Shown here: one piece after another, positions 1 to 9,656 of the stretch
Numbering within the stretch: position 1 is the first letter of the stretch
Layout of the letters: each line of letters opens with the position of its first letter
Assembly (NCBI RefSeq): GCF_003963535.1
Contig: NZ_CP034539.1
Coordinates: 9,982,001-10,046,000 of the forward strand
Origin: Streptomyces cyaneochromogenes
GTDB taxonomy: Bacteria; Actinomycetota; Actinomycetes; Streptomycetales; Streptomycetaceae
Direction of reading: 5' to 3'
DNA: 64,000 bases
Notes under the pieces: model-generated
Databases searched by the model: none
Told to the model about the DNA's origin: nothing
What the model saw: the letters and a program-made list of their open reading frames with translations, nothing else
Made by a program: the position numbers and the translations under genes

Positions 1-1550
1 GTGTTCTCGCACAGTTCGTAGCCGCTGTAGATGCCCCAGGTGGGGGAGAGGGTGGCGGCGAGGACGGCGCGGACCTCGAAGGCGGGGCGGCCGCCGTTCT
101 GGAGGTAGGCGTGCAGGATGTCGGGGGTGTTGACGAAGAAGTTCGGCCGCATGTAGGCCGCCGCCTCACCCGACAGCTCCGTCAGGTACTCGGTGAGTTC
201 CTGTTTGGTGTTGCGCCAGGTGAAGTAGGTGTAGGACTGCTGGAAGCCGATCTGGGCCAGGGTGTGCATCATCGCCGGGCGGGTGAAGGCCTCGGCGAGG
301 AAGATGACGTCGGGGTCGGTGCGGTTGATGTCGGCGATCACCCGCTGCCAGAAGACGACCGGTTTGGTGTGCGGATTGTCCACGCGGAAGATCCGCACCC
401 CGTGGTCCATCCAGTGCCGCAGGACGCGCAGCGTCTCTGCGGTCAGGCCGTCCATGTCGGCGTCGAAGGCGATGGGGTAGATGTCCTGGTACTTCTTCGG
501 CGGGTTCTCGGCGTAGGCGATGGTGCCGTCGGGGCGGTGGTGGAACCACTCGGGGTGTTTGTGGACCCAGGGGTGGTCGGGCGAGCACTGCAGGGCGAAG
601 TCGAGGGCGATCTCCAGGCCGAGTTCCCGCGCGGCGGCCACGAAGGCGTCGAAGTCCTCGAGGGTGCCGAGGTCGGGGTGGACGGCGTCGTGGCCGCCTT
701 CGGGGGAGCCGATCGCCCAGGGCACACCGACGTCGTCGGGACCCGCGGACAGGGTGTTGTCGGGGCCCTTGCGGAAGGTGGTGCCGATGGGGTGGATGGG
801 CGGGAGGTAGACGACGTCGAAGCCCATCGCGGCGATCGCGGGCAGCCGGCGGGCGGCGGTGGTGAAGGTGCCGTGGGGCTGCTCTGGGGTGCCTTCGGAG
901 CGGGGGAAGAACTCGTACCAGGAGCCGTACAGGGCCCGTTCGCGTTCGACCAGCAGGGGCAGCGGGTCCGAGGCGGTGACCAGGTCCCGCAGCGGATACC
1001 GCCCCAACACCGCGTCCACGTTCGCCGCGAACGCCGCCTCCAGCCGCGACACGGGGGGCAGCGAGTCGTCCCGCAACGCCTCCGCGGCGGCCAGCACGGT
1101 TGCCCTCCCCGCGTCGTCGGGCACCGAGGCCGCCGCACGCTCGTAGAGTTCGCCGCCCTCCTCCAGGACCAGTCCGACGTCGATCCCGGCCGGAACCTTG
1201 ATACGGGCGGTGTGGCGCCAGGTGGCCACCGGATCGCCCCAGGCCTCCACGTGAAACGTCCAGTTGCCCACTGCGGGAGGCGTGACCTTGGCTCCCCAGC
1301 GATCGCTGCCCGGAGCCAGCTCGTGCATCGGCGTCCACGGGCCGGGACGGCCGTCCGGGTCGGTCAGCACGACATTGGCGGCCACCGCGTCATGGCCCTC
1401 CCGGAACACGGTGGCGGTGACCTCGAAGGTCTCTCCCACGACCGCCTTCGCCGGATGCCTGCCGCACTCCACGGCCGGCTGTACGTCCCGTACCGGGATG
1501 CGGCCGATCGTCCCGGTCCCGCGACCGGTCCTCGTCTTGGTCCTGCCCAT
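1..1550 (-). CDS. glgE: GlgE, alpha-1,4-glucan:maltose-1-phosphate maltosyltransferase (C-terminus cut by window edge)
   Basis: This cytoplasmic GH13_3 enzyme transfers maltosyl units from alpha-maltose-1-phosphate to the non-reducing end of a growing alpha-1,4-glucan. The visible 516 residues contain the N-terminal beta-sandwich region and most of the catalytic barrel. The FRVDNPHTKP motif places the nucleophile at about Asp391 and LAEAF places the acid/base at about Glu420, in line with the family. The ATG at 1550 is preceded by GGTGGAGGTG. Two-gene spacing to glgX on the other strand suggests a shared glycogen-like storage or trehalose-maltose role. The gene continues beyond position 1, so its C-terminal domain cannot be judged. 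The family call is firm. Confidence 0.95.
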   Translation of the reverse strand, partial: MGRTKTRTGRGTGTIGRIPVRDVQPAVECGRHPAKAVVGETFEVTATVFREGHDAVAANVVLTDPDGRPGPWTPMHELAPGSDRWGAKVTPPAVGNWTFHVEAWGDPVATWRHTARIKVPAGIDVGLVLEEGGELYERAAASVPDDAGRATVLAAAEALRDDSLPPVSRLEAAFAANVDAVLGRYPLRDLVTASDPLPLLVERERALYGSWYEFFPRSEGTPEQPHGTFTTAARRLPAIAAMGFDVVYLPPIHPIGTTFRKGPDNTLSAGPDDVGVPWAIGSPEGGHDAVHPDLGTLEDFDAFVAAARELGLEIALDFALQCSPDHPWVHKHPEWFHHRPDGTIAYAENPPKKYQDIYPIAFDADMDGLTAETLRVLRHWMDHGVRIFRVDNPHTKPVVFWQRVIADINRTDPDVIFLAEAFTRPAMMHTLAQIGFQQSYTYFTWRNTKQELTEYLTELSGEAAAYMRPNFFVNTPDILHAYLQNGGRPAFEVRAVLAATLSPTWGIYSGYELCEN

Positions 1551-1572
1551 GGTTCACCTCCACCGTGCTCGA

Positions 1573-1593
1573 GGCCGGGCCCAAGGCCCGGCC
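1573..1593. terminator. GC-rich hairpin between DUF5133 gene and glgE
   Basis: A perfect 9-bp inverted repeat (GGCCGGGCC / GGCCCGGCC) with a 3-nt loop sits after the DUF5133 stop and 23 nt before the glgE start. The only T-run follows it on the plus strand, opposite to both genes, so it may act as a terminator, an attenuator for glgE, or neither. Confidence 0.35.
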
Positions 1594-1621
1594 GGGTTTT
1601 CCGAACTGTGCCGGACGGCGG

Positions 1622-1924
1622 CTATCTCCCCGCGAGGAAACGCCACCGCCGTGATCTCGCCGGACCCCTCCGCGTCACGGCACGCAGGTGGGGCCTTTCG
1701 TCCTGCTCCCGGAGGTAGGCCGCCGGGGTGATGCGCAGATACCGCTCGGCCGCGTCCGCGGCCTCGCGCGCGCAGCGCTTCCCCATCAGCACGCACAGGG
1801 TGTAGCCGGCGTCCTCGAACGTGGCGCGCACCGCGTGGTCGGCCGGGGCCGCGAGCATGGCACGCTCCCAGGCCCGGTATCGCCGCAGTTGCCGGGCGAC
1901 TTCGGCTTTTGCCGGTAGCAGCAT
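1622..1924 (-). CDS. DUF5133 family protein
   Basis: This small protein of about 100 residues begins MLLPAKAEVARQLRRY and matches the actinobacterial DUF5133 pattern as I remember it: a short basic helix, an AWERAML segment, and a second helical part with LCVLMGKR. No catalytic motif, signal peptide or membrane segment is visible, and the family function is not established. The ATG at 1924 was chosen over the upstream ATG at 2032 because the family starts with MLLP and the upstream 36 residues look like low-complexity arginine-rich shadow. A GGAAGG site lies about 9 nt upstream. It is encoded just upstream of glgE on the same strand. Confidence 0.8.
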   Translation of the reverse strand: MLLPAKAEVARQLRRYRAWERAMLAAPADHAVRATFEDAGYTLCVLMGKRCAREAADAAERYLRITPAAYLREQDERPHLRAVTRRGPARSRRWRFLAGR

Positions 1925-2222
1925 GGCGCCGTACACCTTCCGGGCTGCTCGATGACGCGTCTCCCGCCGTCGGGCGGAACCCGCGCGCGTACACGCACGG
2001 GTTCCGTTACGGGCATCGAGGTCTTCACACATGGTGCATGGTCGATGACTCAGCGTCCTGTTGGAGCTTCAACTACCTCGGATGCCCGCTCGTGTTGCAC
2101 GAATGGCGTACCGCCCTCACCCTGAAGTGACTCAGAAGCGATCGGCGCTCACGCTCCGTGCTCGGGGCTCGTCCCGCAGGGGCGAGGAGAGCGGGAGCAT
2201 TCGCGGTGAGGAGGTAACGACG
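1925..2222. other. Divergent intergenic region between DUF5133 and pep a2 genes
   Basis: This 298-bp stretch holds the divergent promoters. I see a short inverted repeat TCGTG-TTG-CACGA at 2090-2102 and the ribosome site GAGGAGG just before the pep a2 GTG. I see no convincing gene in it; the open frame from 2061 is a simple extension of the downstream gene. Confidence 0.4.
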
Positions 2223-2731
2223 GTGAAGACCGCAGTGCCCTGCTACTACCACCTCGACGTGGAAGTCAGCCCCGAACGGGTGGATCAGGTCAGCCGAATT
2301 CTGGCCGCTCACCTCCGGTACTGGGACCTGGAGACGCTTGTCGAGCCCGTCCGCCACGGCACGGAGATGCTCTTGAGGGTCATCGACGAACACGCGACGG
2401 ACAAGAACACCTCGATCGAGATGTGGTGGAACGGCCAGCACCTCATCACCGCCATCGGTGACAACGACCGTGCCCTGCGCCCGGACCACGAGCTGCGTGC
2501 CTGCCTGCAGCACCTCGCCGCGATGAGCGACGGCTGGGGGTGCTGCGCCACCGAGACCGGGAGCAAGGTCATCTGGTTCTCGCAGCGCGCCCGGGCCGGC
2601 GAACGTGCCCCGCTCGTCCCGGCGGCGCCCGCACCCAGCCTGCGGGAGGCGCGCGGTGTGCCCCGCGAGGTGCCCGTCACCGCGCTGGCCGAGGCACCGG
2701 GCATCCGCGACGATGCCCTCGAGGAGGCCCG

Positions 2732-2735
<4 letters not shown>
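2223..2735 (+). CDS. pep a2 family protein (ATP-binding-like, streptomycete)
   Basis: The 170-residue product begins with the GTG at 2223, preceded by GAGGAGG. Its sequence (MKTAVPCYYHLDVEV start, WDLETLVEPV, LRVIDEHATDKN, WGCCATETGSKVIWF) matches proteins annotated pep a2 in Streptomyces. These resemble a small GHKL-like ATPase fold: the LxVIDEHATDKN stretch is like an N-box and the last motif like a G-box region, but this is an inference. The C-terminal 45 residues are alanine/proline-rich. Its stop overlaps the glgX start (GTGA), so the two are translationally coupled. Function in the family is unproven; the link with glgE/glgX recurs, from memory. Confidence 0.82.
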
Positions 2736-4888
<2,153 letters not shown>

Positions 4889-4924
4889 AAGCGCGCGAGG
4901 ACCGTGGCCCCGTCCGGCCGGTGT

Positions 4925-5629
4925 TCACGTCGCGGGTCGGTCGCCGGTGGTCGGTGGCTGTTCCACGTGGGAGGCCAGGACCGCGGCCTGGACACGGCGC
5001 TGGACGCCGAGTTTGGCCAGGAGGCGGGAGATGTGGTTCTTGACGGTCTTCTCCGAGAGGTAGAGCTTCTTGCCGATCTCGCGGTTGGTGAGGCCGTCGC
5101 CGATGAGGGCGAGGATCTCCCGCTCGCGGGGGGACAGGCTCGCCAGTTCCGGGGCGACGGCCGGCGTCTCGGCGGGCTCGGCCCGGAGGGTGCGCATCAG
5201 ACGGGCCGTGGTCGTGGGGTCCAGCATGGACTGGCCCGAGGCGATGGTGCGGATCGCGGAGACCAGGTCGGAGCCTTTGATCTGTTTGAGGACGTAGCCC
5301 GCGGCGCCGGCCATGATGGCGTCGAGCAGGGCGTCCTCGTCGTCGAACGAGGTCAGCATCAGGCAGGCCAGCTCGGGCATCCGGTCGCGCAGTTCGCGGC
5401 AGACGGTGATGCCGTCGCCGTCGGGGAGGCGTACGTCGAGCACGGCGACGTGGGGGCGCAGTGCCGGGCCGCGGACGAGGGCGTGCTCGACGGTGTCCGC
5501 GTCTCCGACCACGGAGATGTCCGGTTCGGCGTCGAGGAGGTCGGTCAGGCCCCGTCGTACGACCTCGTGGTCGTCCAGCAGGAACACGCGGATCGGGTTC
5601 TGCTCGCTGAAGCGGTGTGGCTCGGTCAT
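4925..5629 (-). CDS. DevR/OsdR-type NarL-family response regulator
   Basis: The 234-residue protein has a receiver (acidic pair Asp19-Asp20, phospho-acceptor Asp65 in VLDVRLPDG) and a LuxR-type helix-turn-helix with recognition segment TVKNHISRLLAKLG. That segment is nearly the DevR/DosR one, which controls the hypoxia/dormancy response of mycobacteria; the S. coelicolor counterpart is OsdR. No kinase gene is adjacent; the likely partner is the GAF-GAF kinase at 18061. A DevR-like palindrome at 5718-5733 lies about 90 bp upstream of the ATG, suggesting autoregulation. It ends 36 bp from convergent glgX. Orthology is inferred from motifs and context, not from a search. Confidence 0.92.
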   Translation of the reverse strand: MTEPHRFSEQNPIRVFLLDDHEVVRRGLTDLLDAEPDISVVGDADTVEHALVRGPALRPHVAVLDVRLPDGDGITVCRELRDRMPELACLMLTSFDDEDALLDAIMAGAAGYVLKQIKGSDLVSAIRTIASGQSMLDPTTTARLMRTLRAEPAETPAVAPELASLSPREREILALIGDGLTNREIGKKLYLSEKTVKNHISRLLAKLGVQRRVQAAVLASHVEQPPTTGDRPAT

Positions 5630-5717
5630 GACGACCCCTCGTTCCCCGGTGGCTCACGGTCTGCCGACCACGAACTTCTCATGATGCCGATCATTGCCCG
5701 CCGGGTCCGGATGTACT

Positions 5718-5733
5718 AGGGCCGACTGGCCCA
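5718..5733. promoter_or_regulatory. DevR-like palindrome upstream of the response regulator
   Basis: AGGGCCGACTGGCCCA is a 7-2-7 palindrome with two mismatches. Its layout matches the DosR box core GGGACT-WW-AGTCCC. It lies about 90 bp before the response regulator start and just past the end of the CBS-BON gene. Confidence 0.5.
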
Positions 5734-5753
5734 CTCGGCCGTGAGGCGCTCCC

Positions 5754-6548
5754 TCACCGGCCCCATGGTCCAGGGCCGGATGCCCTGCCACCACAGATCG
5801 GACGATCGCGTCTGGCATCCCAAGCGGTCGCTTCGGCGGAACCGCCGGACCGGAGCCGGACTCCCGCGCCCGTCATGTCCGGCGAGCCGCCACCGTCGGC
5901 ATCACGGTGGCCTTCCAGCGCGAAGGAAACGTCCACGACGCCTTCCACGGCGCGCACCAGACGCGCGGCCACGGGAATGAGGGACGTGTCCCGGACACGA
6001 CCGGTCAGCTTCACCGCTCCGTCGTGCACCTGGACCCGGATCGCCGAGCCGGGCGACGGGAAGAGGCGGGTCACGACCTCGCACCGCACCTCCTCGGCGA
6101 TCTCGTCGTCGCCGCGCAGGAAGACCTTGAGCAGGTCGGACCTGCTGACGATGCCCTCCAGCATGCCCAGCTCATTGACCACCGCAAGCCGCTTGACCCT
6201 GGCGTGCGCCATGGTGCGGGCGGCCTGGGCCAGTGTCGCGTCCGGGCGGGTGGTGAGCGCCGGGGAGGTCATCAGCTCCTCCGCGGTGATCGCGCCGGCC
6301 TTCGCCAGGTCGGACAGGCGGCGCAGCTGGGTGTACCGGTCGGGGTCGCTGTCGCGGAACTCCTCCCTGGGCAGCAGGTCGGCCTCGGAGACGAGGCCGA
6401 CGACGCGGCCCTCGCCTTCGAGGACGGGCAGGGCGCTGACCTTCCAGTCCTGCATCAGCTGCACGATCTCCTTGAAGGCGGCCCTGCGGCCGACGGCGGC
6501 GACTGTGTGGGTCATGACGTCGCTGACGATGTGAGGGGTGCCGTGCAT
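5754..6548 (-). CDS. CBS-CBS-BON domain protein
   Basis: The 264-residue protein has two CBS motifs (about residues 8-60 and 85-140) followed by a BON domain (about 150-220). CBS pairs bind adenosyl ligands and act as energy sensors; BON is a small binding domain of unclear partner. The ATG at 6548 has AAGGAG upstream and matches the family start VMTHTV near residue 12. It lies 34 bp downstream of the cyclic-nucleotide-binding gene on the same strand, so the two are probably co-transcribed. The C-terminal 40 residues are unstructured glycine/arginine-rich sequence. A related but frameshifted gene is at 15017-15749. The exact ligand is unknown. Confidence 0.88.
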   Translation of the reverse strand: MHGTPHIVSDVMTHTVAAVGRRAAFKEIVQLMQDWKVSALPVLEGEGRVVGLVSEADLLPREEFRDSDPDRYTQLRRLSDLAKAGAITAEELMTSPALTTRPDATLAQAARTMAHARVKRLAVVNELGMLEGIVSRSDLLKVFLRGDDEIAEEVRCEVVTRLFPSPGSAIRVQVHDGAVKLTGRVRDTSLIPVAARLVRAVEGVVDVSFALEGHRDADGGGSPDMTGAGVRLRSGGSAEATAWDARRDRPICGGRASGPGPWGR

Positions 6549-6582
6549 GGTGGCTCCTTGCTCGCTGCGGGTCGCGTGGTGG

Positions 6583-7080
6583 TCACACGTGGCTGCCGGC
6601 GCCGTAGGGGGCGTACAGGTCCAGCAGCCGGGCCCGGGCGGCGCGCAGGCGGTGGGCGAGCACGTCACCGACCCTCCCCCACTGCCTTAAGGGCGTGGGA
6701 GGTGCCCCCAGGGCGACGGCGTGGCCCATGGCCGGATCGTCCTGGCACATCGCTCGGACGGCCGTGGCGTCGAACTCGTACGCCCGCACCGGGGTCGTCG
6801 CCTCGGCGCCCAGGTGCCAGACGTGCGGTGTGAAGAGCCAGGACCAGCCGATGAGTTCGTTGTGCTGGAGGGTCTCGATGACGGCCGCGCGGCGGCCGGG
6901 CACTCGCATGTCGAGTTCGACGGTGCCCGTGCGGATGATCCAGAAGCGGTCGGCCCGGCTGCCCTCCTCGAAGAGGCGCGTCCCTTGCGGGAAGGACACC
7001 TCGCGGGCGACGCGCATCAGCCGCTGCCGGTGCTCGGCGGGCAGGGCGCGCAGCATGCTGGGCGTGGGCGTGGTGATCAT
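6583..7080 (-). CDS. Cyclic-nucleotide-binding (CNMP) domain protein without DNA-binding domain
   Basis: The 165-residue product is essentially one cAMP-binding beta-roll: FPQGTRLFEEGSRADRFWII, then ELIGWSWLF and a final helix. No Crp-type helix-turn-helix follows, so it is more likely a sensor or adaptor than a transcription factor. The ATG at 7080 gives the standard start. Near the C-terminus the frame crosses a G-rich palindrome (6671-6711) that encodes about 14 atypical residues (GAPPTPLRQWGRV) before the normal-looking DVLAHRLRAAR ending, suggesting an in-frame insertion. It is upstream of the CBS-BON gene in a likely operon and diverges from the UspA gene across a 595-bp regulatory region. 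Confidence 0.82.
   Translation of the reverse strand: MITTPTPSMLRALPAEHRQRLMRVAREVSFPQGTRLFEEGSRADRFWIIRTGTVELDMRVPGRRAAVIETLQHNELIGWSWLFTPHVWHLGAEATTPVRAYEFDATAVRAMCQDDPAMGHAVALGAPPTPLRQWGRVGDVLAHRLRAARARLLDLYAPYGAGSHV
6671..6711. repeat. G-rich palindromic repeat inserted in the CNMP gene
   Basis: On the coding strand the element starts TGGGGGCACCTCCCACGCCC and ends TGGGGGAGGGT, forming an imperfect hairpin around TTAAGG. It is similar in its ends to the element at 8855-8880. Such GC palindromes are scattered in Streptomyces genomes; the family name is unknown to me. The reading frame is preserved. Confidence 0.6.
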
Positions 7081-7353
7081 GGCGTGCCTCCCGACGGGCT
7101 GCAGGGACTTCCACGGCCAGCGTGTCCCCGGGGGCGGGCGGGCCATGGGCCGTCCGGCCCGTCGAGGCGGGCCACCCGACTCCGGCCGGGGAGACCTACG
7201 GCACCCTCCCGCGAACCCGACGAGGCCGTTCCGGCGGTCACGTTCGTGGTGAGCGCTGTGCTTGATGAGCCTGCCGTTGTCCACCGGCGCGCCCACCGCC
7301 ATGAGAGGTGGACCGTTCCCGGCCGGGCATGCACCCCACCGGCCCCTGAGGAC

Positions 7354-7369
7354 AGGGCCGTTCAGCCCT
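7354..7369. promoter_or_regulatory. DevR-like palindrome in the CNMP/UspA divergent region
   Basis: AGGGCCGTTCAGCCCT is a 7-2-7 palindrome with one mismatch. It lies 274 bp upstream of the CNMP start and 307 bp upstream of the UspA start, so either promoter could be the target. Confidence 0.45.
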
Positions 7370-7518
7370 ACGGCCACGGACCTTCGGCCTGGGGCGGCTG
7401 CCCTCCGCCGCCGCCAGAGTGATGAGCGGCGGGCACCGACCGGACCGTCCCCATCTCCCCGAAGGGATCACCGACGAACCGTTCGTGGCTGCGCTGACCG
7501 GGGGGGGAGGAGGGGGAG

Positions 7519-7550
7519 GTGCGGTGGGCCCCGCGGTGGGCCCACCGCAC
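7519..7550. promoter_or_regulatory. Perfect 13-bp inverted repeat upstream of the UspA gene
   Basis: GTGCGGTGGGCCC and its exact complement flank a 6-nt loop. It lies about 125 bp upstream of the UspA start. It could be a leader hairpin, the terminator of an upstream transcript, or a protein site. Confidence 0.4.
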
Positions 7551-7579
7551 CGAGTAGGACCGGACAGGGCCCGTCGGAC

Positions 7580-7595
7580 AGGGCCGGTCGGCCCT
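7580..7595. promoter_or_regulatory. Perfect DevR-like palindrome upstream of the UspA gene
   Basis: AGGGCCGGTCGGCCCT is a perfect 7-2-7 palindrome located 80 bp before the UspA start codon, a typical activator distance. It is the best copy of the motif in the window. Confidence 0.6.
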
Positions 7596-7675
7596 CGGGA
7601 GGGACCTGCGGCCTCTGCCGGGTGCGTCGTCGCAACACGAAGCTGCAATCGGCACCACTGATTCAGGAGGGAATC

Positions 7676-8593
7676 ATGACCCGCACCGTCACTCTCAGTG
7701 TCACCGTCGGCCTCGACGGCTCACGTGAGAGCCGCGCGGCGGCCGAGTGGGCGGCCCGGGAAGCACAGTTGCTCGGGTTGCCGCTGAAGCTGGTCCATGT
7801 CTGGGAGCCGGTACCGGCACCCATGGCGCAGGCCCCACTCCTCGGCGCCGAGACCCAGCAGCACTGGAGCGAACGCGTGCCCCGCGAGGCGGCCGAGGGC
7901 ATCCGGGTACGCCACCCGGGCCTCGACGTCATCACCGAACAGCTCTCCGGCCGGCCCGCCGACATGCTGGCCGACGCGGCGCAGGACGCCGAACTGCTGG
8001 TCCTCGGCTCCCGCGGACTGAGCGGGTTCGGCGGCTTCATGCTCGGCTCGGTCGGACTCGCGGTCGTGGCACACACCGAGCGGCCGGTCGTCCTGGTCCG
8101 CGCCGACCAGCAGGCCGCCGACGAGCACGAGACGGACCCCGCCGGCATCCCGTCCGCCGCGACACCGTTCCGGCCTGTCGTCCTCGGTCTCGACATCGAG
8201 AGCCCGGACGAGGAGCTGATCGAGTTCGCGTACACCGCGGCCGCCCGCCGCGGTACCTCCCTGCGGGTGGTGCACGGCTGGAACGTGCCCCCGTACTACG
8301 CCTACGGCTTGTCCGCCGACCTCGAACTGCACGGAGCCCTGGAACGGGCCGAGGCCAACGCCCTGACCGAGCTCCTGCGTCCGTGGCGCAAGAAGTTCCC
8401 GGACGTCGAGGTCACCGCAGAGACCCACTACGGGACCCCCGCCGGCCACCTTGTCGACGCCTCCCGCGAGGCCTCCCTGGTCGTCGTGGGCAAGCGCATC
8501 CGCCGCAGCCCGATCGGCACGCACATCGGTCCCGTCACCCACGCCGTCCTGCATCACTCGATCGCCCCGGTCGCTGTCGTTCCGCACCACTGA
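7676..8593 (+). CDS. Two-domain universal stress protein
   Basis: The 305-residue protein has two UspA folds. Domain 1 begins VTVGLDGSRESRAAAEWAAR and ends with the ATP-binding signature LGSRGLSGFGGFMLGSVG; domain 2 starts near residue 160 (PVVLGLDIESPDE) and has a weaker VVGKRIRRSPIG signature. UspA proteins bind ATP or other nucleotides and support survival in stationary phase or low oxygen. The ATG at 7676 has AGGAGG six nt upstream. A perfect DevR-like box lies 80 bp upstream. It is followed 22 bp later by the alcohol dehydrogenase gene and then a second UspA gene, so the three probably form one operon induced by the DevR-like regulator. Confidence 0.93.
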   Translation: MTRTVTLSVTVGLDGSRESRAAAEWAAREAQLLGLPLKLVHVWEPVPAPMAQAPLLGAETQQHWSERVPREAAEGIRVRHPGLDVITEQLSGRPADMLADAAQDAELLVLGSRGLSGFGGFMLGSVGLAVVAHTERPVVLVRADQQAADEHETDPAGIPSAATPFRPVVLGLDIESPDEELIEFAYTAAARRGTSLRVVHGWNVPPYYAYGLSADLELHGALERAEANALTELLRPWRKKFPDVEVTAETHYGTPAGHLVDASREASLVVVGKRIRRSPIGTHIGPVTHAVLHHSIAPVAVVPHH

Positions 8594-8615
8594 CGCAACC
8601 CGAGGAGCAGAAACC

Positions 8616-9656
8616 ATGAAGGCAGCGGTCGTACGAGCCTTCGGCGAGCCCCTGGTCATCGAGGACCGCCCCGACCCCGAGCCCGGCCCCGGCCAGGTCC
8701 GCATCCGGGTCGAGGCCTCCGGGCTGTGCCACACCGACATCCACGCCGCCCACGGCGACTGGCCCGTCAAGCCCAGCCCGCCGTTCGTGCCCGGGCACGA
8801 GGGCGTGGGCCTCGTCGAGAAGCTCGGCGAGGGTGTCGCCCACCTGAGCATCGGCTGGGGGTCCCCCCTCTGGGGGAGGGTCGCCGTGCCGTGGCTCGGC
8901 AAGGCCTGCGGCCGCTGCGAGCACTGCCTCTCCGGCTGGGAGACGCTGTGCGAGCGGCAGATCAACACCGGCTACGGCTGCGACGGCGGCCACGCCGAGA
9001 AGATGCTCGCCTGGGCCGACTTCGCCCAGCCGGTGCCGAAGGGCGTCACCGCCGTCGACGCCGCCCCGCTGACCTGCGCCGGTGTGACCACGTACAAGGC
9101 GCTCAAGGTCGCCGGCGTCAGCCCCTCTCAGCTCGTCGCGATCTCCGGGATCGGCGGACTCGGTCATCTGGCCGTGCAGTACGCGAAGATCGCCGGGGCC
9201 ACGGTGGCGGCCATCGACGTCACCGACGAGAAGCTCGAACTCGCCGCCGAACTGGGGGCCGACCTCGTCATCGACGCCCGCAAGCACGACGTGGGCGAGG
9301 TGCTGAAGCGGTACGGAGGCGCCCACGCGGCGATCGCGCTCGCGGTGAACGAGGACGCGTTCGCAGCCGTCAACTCGGGGCTGCGGCGTGGCGGCAAACT
9401 CGTCATGGTCGCCCTGCCCGCGCACGGCGCCCTTCGGATCCCGGTCTTCGACACCGTCCTGAACGGCACCTCGGTGATCGGCTCGATCGTCGGCACCCGG
9501 CAGGATCTCGCCGAGGTCTTCCAGCTGCACGCGGCCGGCCGCACCGAGGTCATCTGCGAGACCCGCCCGCTGAGCTCCGTCAACGAGTCCATCGACGAGG
9601 TGCTGCGCGGCCAGGTCAAGGCCCGGATCGTCTTCGACCTCGGCACGGGACGGTGA
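8616..9656 (+). CDS. Zinc-dependent alcohol dehydrogenase (AdhP type)
   Basis: The 346-residue MDR-family enzyme interconverts primary alcohols and aldehydes with NAD(H). Cys38, His61 and Glu62 (GHE) are catalytic-zinc ligands; Cys98, Cys101, Cys104 and Cys112 bind the structural zinc; ISGIGGLGHLAVQYAK is the nucleotide-binding loop. Start ATG has GAGGAG upstream. At residues 81-87 the usual IGDRVAVPW strand is interrupted by WGSPLWG, encoded by a G-rich palindrome; this surface loop before the structural zinc may or may not disturb folding. Neighbours are two UspA genes in the same direction; a fermentative NADH-recycling role under oxygen limitation fits the context. Confidence 0.93.
   Translation: MKAAVVRAFGEPLVIEDRPDPEPGPGQVRIRVEASGLCHTDIHAAHGDWPVKPSPPFVPGHEGVGLVEKLGEGVAHLSIGWGSPLWGRVAVPWLGKACGRCEHCLSGWETLCERQINTGYGCDGGHAEKMLAWADFAQPVPKGVTAVDAAPLTCAGVTTYKALKVAGVSPSQLVAISGIGGLGHLAVQYAKIAGATVAAIDVTDEKLELAAELGADLVIDARKHDVGEVLKRYGGAHAAIALAVNEDAFAAVNSGLRRGGKLVMVALPAHGALRIPVFDTVLNGTSVIGSIVGTRQDLAEVFQLHAAGRTEVICETRPLSSVNESIDEVLRGQVKARIVFDLGTGR
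8855..8880. repeat. G-rich palindromic repeat inside the alcohol dehydrogenase gene
   Basis: TGGGGGTCCCCCC is followed by TCTGGGGGAGGG. The right end is the same as that of the element at 6671-6711 on its coding strand. It adds a net of about 18 bp relative to the expected family sequence and keeps the frame. Confidence 0.6.

Larger units (their letters stand above)
7081..7675. other. 595-bp divergent regulatory region between CNMP and UspA genes
   Basis: The region contains two DevR-like palindromes (7354-7369 and 7580-7595), a strong 13-bp hairpin (7519-7550), a G-run near 7500 and the AGGAGG site of the UspA gene. A frame from 7422 to 7661 is open but shows no family features after its first 25 codons, so I do not call it a gene. 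Confidence 0.5.

Noticed and set aside
7376..7391. A further possible DevR-like site (ACGGACCTTCGGCCTG)
   Set aside because: Only the right half matches; three of seven left-half positions differ, so it is not counted.
7422..7661. Open frame in the CNMP/UspA intergenic region
   Set aside because: It crosses a G-run, the hairpin and a regulatory palindrome, and after about 25 codons has no protein-like character. A degraded remnant cannot be excluded.
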